A program made the translations under genes and the position numbers. From Pleurostoma richardsiae (taxonomy: Eukaryota; Ascomycota; Sordariomycetes; Calosphaeriales; Pleurostomataceae), in the NCBI GenBank assembly GCA_030052745.1, contig JANBVO010000009.1, positions 558,001-622,000 of the forward strand: a DNA stretch of 64,000 nucleotides. Reading direction: 5' to 3'. The notes under the pieces are model-generated. The model had not been told where the DNA came from. It searched no databases and saw only the letters and a list, made by a program, of their open reading frames with translations. Positions 58,651 to 64,000 of this stretch are shown here, piece by piece; the stretch's first letter is position 1; each line of letters begins with the position of its first letter.

Positions 58651-59376
58651 CTAGTCCAGACCGAGCAGCGTCACCTCGTCGTCGTCCCGATATCTACCCC
58701 CGGCCGCCCACGCGCCGCCCTCGCCCCTCCCTGGCCAACCCCCCGGCGGCGCATGGTACCCAAACGCCCTTGCCACCGGCTCCAGCACCTCCAGGAAGCC
58801 CCTGATCTCGTCCAGCTTCCGCGTGTGGTACCACGGGTGCCTCGGGCTCGTCAGGTCGCCTGTGACGTGGCGGCTACCGTAGTCGTTCTGCCACCTGAGC
58901 TGGTGCAGCGCGTGCAGCGTGTCGAAGTCCGGCGGCACCTCGCCCCGCGCCACCATGGCCCCCAGGTCGCCGCCCACCACCCCCTCCGCGAAGAGCCGGT
59001 GCGTCACCTCCCAAAGGCGCTCCCGCTCCGGGTCGAAGAAGACGACCTTGTCCCCGCCGCCGCCGCCGTGCGCGTGCACCCCCGGCGGGGGGCCGAGGCC
59101 CAGGGCCTCGAGCGCCGCGGCGGCGGCGTTCGCGTCCCGCTCGGGCAGGCGGCGGAGCAGGGTGGGGAGGTGGTAGGAGCACTGGTGCTCGGCGGTCTCG
59201 AGGGCGTGGCGCAGCTGGTGGTAGAGCTCGGCGTGCAGGCCCGGGGTGGCGCGCAGCCGGCGGAGGATGTGCTGCGGGTAGGACCAGGCGATGATGTTGT
59301 GCAGCCGGCGCTGGGCGGGCTTGAGATGCCGGGGCTCGATGGGGCGGCAGGACTCGACGTCGCTGAGGAGAGACAT
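58651..59376 (-). CDS. Uncharacterised fungal protein
   Basis: Single exon, 241 residues from MSLLSDVESCRP; an upstream in-frame ATG at 59496 would add 40 residues. The sequence has an alpha-helical look: LHNIIAWSYPQHILRRLR, LYHQLRHALETAEHQC and RERLWEVTHRLFAEGV. An insertion with a short poly-Gly run (HGGGGGD) and Ala-rich helix sits in the middle, followed by LHALHQLRWQNDYGSRHV and a HPWYHTRKLDEI segment. No motif I recognise. GC content is high through the middle, so long frames also exist on the opposite strand; I chose this strand because its residues form helices with conserved-looking Trp, Tyr and His positions. It converges closely with RFC3 (170 nt). Confidence 0.65.
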   Translation of the reverse strand: MSLLSDVESCRPIEPRHLKPAQRRLHNIIAWSYPQHILRRLRATPGLHAELYHQLRHALETAEHQCSYHLPTLLRRLPERDANAAAAALEALGLGPPPGVHAHGGGGGDKVVFFDPERERLWEVTHRLFAEGVVGGDLGAMVARGEVPPDFDTLHALHQLRWQNDYGSRHVTGDLTSPRHPWYHTRKLDEIRGFLEVLEPVARAFGYHAPPGGWPGRGEGGAWAAGGRYRDDDEVTLLGLD

Positions 59377-59874
59377 CTTGGGTTGGCTGTTTCTGCTTGT
59401 TGGCTTTGCTTGGCTGCATTGGGGACCGGCGTTGAAGTGTCTCAGGGGCCCTGGTGTTGGGCGTCGCTTAAGTACCCATTTAGGTGTTTGGTGCATGGTG
59501 AATACGTTTGCTGATAGTCATGGTCCTCTTAGTCTCACACATCTTTAAGAGTCCTCAGTCATATTGGTATTCAGAGAGCCGAGTTATCACTCTCCCCGGT
59601 GAATACATGTCACCCAAGGACACTATGCGATGTGAATCAGGGCCAGTGACAATCCGTGCTCTGTATCATCAACGCAACCACCGGAAGACCTCTTTGTCAT
59701 TCAGGCAACGTTAACAGGGATGCCATTGTTTGTGGCAAAGTCTCAGCTCGATATATACACTAACTCGACGGTTTTACAGGACAAGTCTCACAGTGCCTTG
59801 ACAAACAATCTTGCGATCCCTTCCATAGCCCATCCGTTTCCAACCATTGCTGGCCTCGCAACACCCCTAGACCC
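59377..59874. other. Intergenic
   Basis: About 0.5 kb between the uncharacterised gene and the end of the esterase gene, both on the minus strand. Nothing recognised. Confidence 0.55.
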
Positions 59875-60895
59875 TCAGAGGCACTGCGAGTACCACTGGT
59901 TCGAGTAGGTGCAAGCCGACCCCGACGCACAGCACGTCGCGCCTGTCCATCCCTGGCCGCCACACTGGCCCCACTTGGCCGCGCAGCTCCCGGACGCCGG
60001 TGATGTCGTCCCGGCGGGAGCCGTGCTCGTGGTGGTTGTCGGGGTGGTACCGCCGCCGCCCGAGGAGCTGCTGAGCTTGCTATTGACGAAGGTGAGTGCG
60101 GCCTGGCCGTACTCGGTCCCATAGCCCTGGTGGGTGTTTGGGTCGTTACCGGTGCAGCAATAGGGGTCTGCCGCATCGCAATACGACTGAATCTTGCTAG
60201 CGGAGGGGCAGACAAAACCTGCAGGGCGTGGGTCGAACTGTGCGAGAAGGGGAAGTCAGTGACACGCCTTATCGCAGTCTGGCTGGGTTCACTTACCCCC
60301 TGAGCTTGGCATGTGCCGACCTCGTAGGACAGCCCCTTGATCCACCGAGGGTCGCCCATGAAGATGGCAGCCTTGATAGCGGCTACAGCTCCAGCCGACA
60401 ATGGGACGGCCGTGTTGGTCAGCCCTTCGGCCGAGTCACCGCCGCCGCAGAGGGCGTTGTCCATGATTTGACCTCCCTATCCCGTGTGGTTAGCATTTGC
60501 CTAGGGTTCTATTACCATGGCTGGTACCATACCTGGGAATACCCGACAAGCACCAGCTGTGTATCTGGGCAGCTGGTGTGGAAGCTCTCCACAGCCTGGA
60601 CGACGGCATTGGTGCCTTGAACCACCGAGTTGGCGTAGCTGACGCCTCCACATGAGCTCTGCCCTCCGCAGGCGGGGTAGCTAATGGCCTCAGAGGTCGC
60701 TCCAGTGTGGGCGTTCAGGATCAGGTTTACGACAGTGCCGGAGGAGCCGTAGCCGGCACTGACGGTTGTCTCACGGGCGCCGAACACGTGGATCGGCGGG
60801 CATGACTGCCGCTCCCCGAGTCCGACCGGGGTGGCCCCGGTCACGACGGCGTAGGCGGAAATGATGAAACACGCAGCTCTTGGGCTTGGCCACAT
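59875..60895 (-). CDS. Secreted CE5 acetylxylan esterase/cutinase-family enzyme with CBM1
   Basis: Model: complement(join(59875..60237,60297..60476,60533..60895)), 301 residues, three exons. A signal peptide (about residues 1-20) is followed by a short propeptide ending near GER. The catalytic domain shows [19 protein letters not shown], the nucleophile elbow GYSQ/GGQIMDN split by intron 1 (S120), and [20 protein letters not shown] with the Asp and His of the triad. A Gly/Thr/Ser linker leads to a C-terminal fungal cellulose-binding module (CBM1, about 267-301): [16 protein letters not shown] through [10 protein letters not shown] with its aromatic face and cysteines. These features favour acetylxylan esterase over plain cutinase. 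The enzyme acts outside the cell on acetylated xylan bound to cellulose. Confidence 0.93.
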
Positions 60896-62972
60896 CTTGG
60901 ACGAGATCTGCTGATTGGCTGCTTTCGTAACAAAGTGGAAGAAGGTATTTGTGACAGCTCGGCTCGAGATATGGTCGCCCTGTCACATCTCGCCCCGGCC
61001 GTCTAGGGACAGCTGATGTGCTTATATATAGCTGTGATTCATTCAGGGGCTAACATCGAAGCATACTGCGAGAGAACACATGATGCGCTACCGAAAGCTG
61101 AGTCGCATTCCGCTCCTCCGTGACATGTTTATGAGGGTAGCCTTAGCGGGAGTAACTATCAAGTCTTCCGAGTCGGTAGGTATCTCCCAGTTCAATGTGC
61201 CTGTTGAATCTTTCAGCAGACAAATACATAGCTCTGCCACGATCCAGCAGCTGCTATTCCCTGCCTCCGGTTCTTCTGGATAATAACCACGTTGGGGCAG
61301 GGGCTGGCGTAGTATTTCCGCGGTCTAGTGTAACGGAGGCGCGGAGAAATATGGAAACCTGGAAACAGGGGCTATCGAAAAGCACGTTAATTGAAGCATC
61401 GTCGTGCCACAGCGCCTCGACTGGCATCCCAGGGCGCCCTCGGAACCCATGTACCCGGTAACTATGCCCTCCGGTAGTTTCAACCTGATCCTCTGGTACC
61501 AGACTCGTGCGGAGCGGAAGAATTTAGGCAAAATTCAGCTTCTCGGATCCCGCCTGCGGCTACCCGGGCCTGGTGGCTCCGTAGAACTTCCGTGTGCGCT
61601 TTGGGACTGGACGTTCCGAAGTCCGCCGTCTGCCATTCTGCTCTCGACCGATATGCTGCCTACGGTAAACTGTCGCTAAATCGCGTTATAAATTTGGTCA
61701 ATCTTGTCGTTCGCCTGATTGACCTGCCTAAGGTACTGGGCCTGGCCAATCGCGTTCTCCGTAAGTTACGCTGCTAATAATGGTAAGAGGCGCAGGGGAC
61801 GAAGTGGCCTAGAAGACGAAGGTTAACAAGCTAAGAGGTCAATCCGGTCTCTCAGCCCCAGACTTCTTGATTACAGTATTTCCGCCTTTATCTGAGAAAA
61901 CTCCTGGCGCCTATGATCTGTGTTGTCGTGTCTGGCTTTGGGCTGCTGCTGCTTTAATATTTCATGCTTGGCTGCTCTGGGCAGTTATAGCTGTTACATA
62001 TCGATGTCAGCTTCTAAACCCCCTCTTCCCTGTCTCCGCACGATGTCAGCCGAGCTTTTCTTTCACAAGCAACACCAAGACCGCCCTAATAGTGCTTATC
62101 ATTACCTCCTAACCGCCTCCGGATGGTCAGTTTCTGCGCCGTCATCTCTGCCTTTAGAGCCTCATTGATAACTAGTACAGTACCCTGACTTCATGGTACA
62201 CTGAGGACGCCGGGGACGGCAAAGCCATTTCCTCAGAAGGCCAGAAACCATGGAAAGAATGGGCGGCCACCTGCTAACACCCTCAAGCACACTACTCGAC
62301 AGATGGTGACAATAGTCATCAGACGACAAAGTGTTGATCACTGTAGCATCGAGTCTAGTAACCGAAGATCCTGATTAGGGCCGATATCACATCAGCGTCC
62401 AGGAGTCCAAAAGCACGTCCGCCAAGACCCTGTGTGTCACAGTACAGATCCGCACAGCCGTGGTCATAACCGTTTTCGGGGATTCTGAACGCAGATCAGT
62501 CGGTCGTCCCGTGCGTGAACTTGGACATGCTAGACAAGCATTCTTCTTGGCCAAACAGTTTACCAATTGCGTATCCAGAACAGTACCGCTCTTATCCACT
62601 CTTAATGGGGTCCGTTCTGCAAGTAGAAGGATTAACAGGATTCCATGCAGACACACTGGCATGGGGTTGGCCAATGTGCATCAGCAGCATCAAGGCCACA
62701 CCGCTATTAGTGGGCCACGGGAATCCCCAGGTTCTTGTTAGCTCCTCCCCCGACTTCCCCGACATGCATATGATGGACACCCCGCAGGATTCGATGTGAG
62801 TGGGGTGGATGCCGTTGATGCCAACATTCCGACCAGAGTCCACGGACGATAAAATGACCGTCCCTTGCTCCTTTTCTGATCTGTACACAACCCAGGTCAA
62901 CTATCCATAGGCGAGTGTGTGAAGCAGATCACAGTTGAAAACACAATCTTCACCGCCTACCAACTCGCCAAA
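60896..62972. other. Long intergenic stretch between esterase and sugar transporter
   Basis: 2.1 kb between divergent genes. It has no convincing coding frame. The right end is the leader of the sugar transporter, and the left end holds a TATA-like box for the esterase gene. Confidence 0.5.
61023..61030 (-). promoter_or_regulatory. TATA box of the CE5 esterase gene
   Basis: TATATATA, read on the minus strand, lies about 128 nt before the start codon. Inducible secreted hydrolase genes of fungi often have a strong TATA box at about this distance. Confidence 0.5.
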
Positions 62973-64000
62973 ATGGCCGAAATCAACGGGAACAACGATA
63001 CCATCCACGAGAACCCGTAAGACAAGAGACGGTGATTTATCTATGTTGGGCGAGTGACTTACGTGTCGTTGTAGCCCGGAGCCTAGTATTGCCGAGAGCC
63101 ACCACGACGAGAAGAATGGCGATGCCCAGCAATTCAGTGCTCAGCATCTCGAAAAGGGCTACGATAGCGATCGTGTCGATCTCAACGAGAACCTACAGGC
63201 CAGGTCGGTCGCATCTTCCAGTTCTGTTCCCTGTCCTCCGGAACCCGTAAAAGACTGACCATGGGCGCCGTCCCTGCAGAATCAAGAACCCTCTCCAGGG
63301 CATCCCCTATGGGCAGCTCATGAGAAATGTTGAGATCTTCGCCCACGAGAAGGGCTTGGTCGAGCACATCCCCCTTCTACGCAAGGGTGCCCTCGTGGCC
63401 CAGGATCCGGAAGGTGCCGAGGACATCTCAGGTCCCGAGGCTCTTACGGACACGGAGAAGGCCGTTCTGCGGAGAGAAGTCGAGCACAGATGGGCCATGC
63501 CGTGGAGGCTGTTCCTCACCATCTTCACTTGCTCCATCGGCGCCGCTGTCCAGGGCTGGGATCAGACCGGTGTGAACGGTGCCGCGATTTTCTTCCCAGA
63601 TGTTTACGGAATTGGAAGCGACAGTGCGCATGATAAGTGGATTGTCGGTCTTGTTAGCGCTGGCCCTTACATCGGCAGCGCGTAAGTTTGCCCTTCTTTC
63701 TCCTGCGATTCTTCCTATCCTGCTTGAGACAAGCTACTCGCTCACAAACTGCCGATTTCAGTCTCATTGGGTGCTGGCTTGCGGATCCACTCAACTATTA
63801 TCTCGGCCGTCGCGGTAAGTTGAGAAGCAAGGACCGGCCAGAGATACCTGGTGGCTAGCCGCAATGCTGACGGATGGACAATAGGTGTCATTTTCGTTTC
63901 TGCCCAATTCTGCTGCTGGCCTATCATCGGATCTGCCTTTTGCGAAAACTGGTGGCAGCAGTTTATTCTTCGTGTTCTCATGGGAGTAGGAATGGGTGTC
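62973..64000 (+). CDS. MFS sugar transporter, cut by the window edge
   Basis: Partial model: join(62973..63016,63075..63203,63280..63681,63762..63814,63884..64000 and beyond). The N-terminal cytosolic part is long (about 120 residues) and charged: MAEINGNNDTIHENP, SHHDEKNGDAQQF, then NPLQGIPYGQLMRNVEIFAHEKGL. This head is shared by a subgroup of fungal sugar or polyol porters. The first helix is FLTIFTCSIGAAVQGWDQTGVNGA, the position of the family GYDQG motif, followed by KWIVGLVSAGPYIGSA, ADPLNYYLGRRG (GRR signature) and ILRVLMGVGMGV. Twelve helices are expected, most to the right of the window. Substrate unknown. Divergent from the CE5 esterase, which may hint at joint use of plant-cell-wall sugars. 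Confidence 0.88.

Noticed and set aside
58531-59514. 327-codon plus-strand frame after RFC3
   Set aside because: Antisense to a more protein-like frame; the translation is Arg/Pro/Val-rich as expected for the shadow of a GC-rich gene.
61680-62180. AT-rich stretch considered as a decayed transposon
   Set aside because: No terminal repeats, target duplication or transposase-like residues could be seen.

Overview
The window is nuclear DNA of a filamentous ascomycete (Pezizomycotina). Most genes carry several short introns of about 45-120 nt with GTRNGY donors, CTRAY-like branch sites and YAG/AAG acceptors. Gene families include fungal Zn2Cys6 regulators, a secreted esterase with a CBM1 cellulose-binding module, a HeLo-like/ankyrin protein and RFC3. 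I could not fix class or genus. I built exon-intron models by hand from splice signals, reading-frame continuity and protein-family conservation; nearly every junction was checked for phase, and every complete model has a total length divisible by three. I found no rRNA, tRNA, CRISPR array or recognisable transposon.

Left part (1-13.1 kb): a zinc-finger-like protein, a PhyH-type Fe(II)/2-oxoglutarate dioxygenase divergent from a 15-exon APC amino-acid/GABA permease, an MFS sugar transporter, a SnoaL/NTF2-like protein, a glyoxalase-I-like protein and an FMN-reductase-like flavoprotein with a C-terminal four-cysteine segment.

Central part (14.3-39.9 kb): a catabolic region with three Zn2Cys6 regulators. 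Its core (20.7-26.3 kb) holds a fumarylacetoacetate-hydrolase-family enzyme, a GFA-family protein, gentisate 1,2-dioxygenase and a TetX-like FAD monooxygenase. This is a plausible near-complete gentisate (2,5-dihydroxybenzoate) pathway: hydroxylation, ring cleavage, isomerisation (GFA protein as candidate) and fumarylpyruvate hydrolysis. Next come an extradiol-type VOC protein, a type-B carboxylesterase, a quinone oxidoreductase-like MDR enzyme, a 2-oxoadipate dioxygenase/decarboxylase-like (DUF1338) protein and a dienelactone hydrolase. Two regulators that share intron positions and phases, and so are paralogues, lie at 17.7-20.1 kb and 35.8-38.7 kb and bracket nearly all of these enzymes.

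Right part (42.6-64 kb): mostly housekeeping or unrelated genes. These are a large VNX1-like vacuolar cation/H+ antiporter with upstream ORFs in its leader, a HeLo-like/ankyrin protein, a secreted acid phosphatase, a conserved uncharacterised protein, RFC3, a second uncharacterised protein, a CE5 esterase with CBM1, and an MFS sugar transporter cut by the window edge. Long intergenic stretches at 39.9-42.6, 55.0-57.1 and 60.9-63.0 kb hold no gene I can support.
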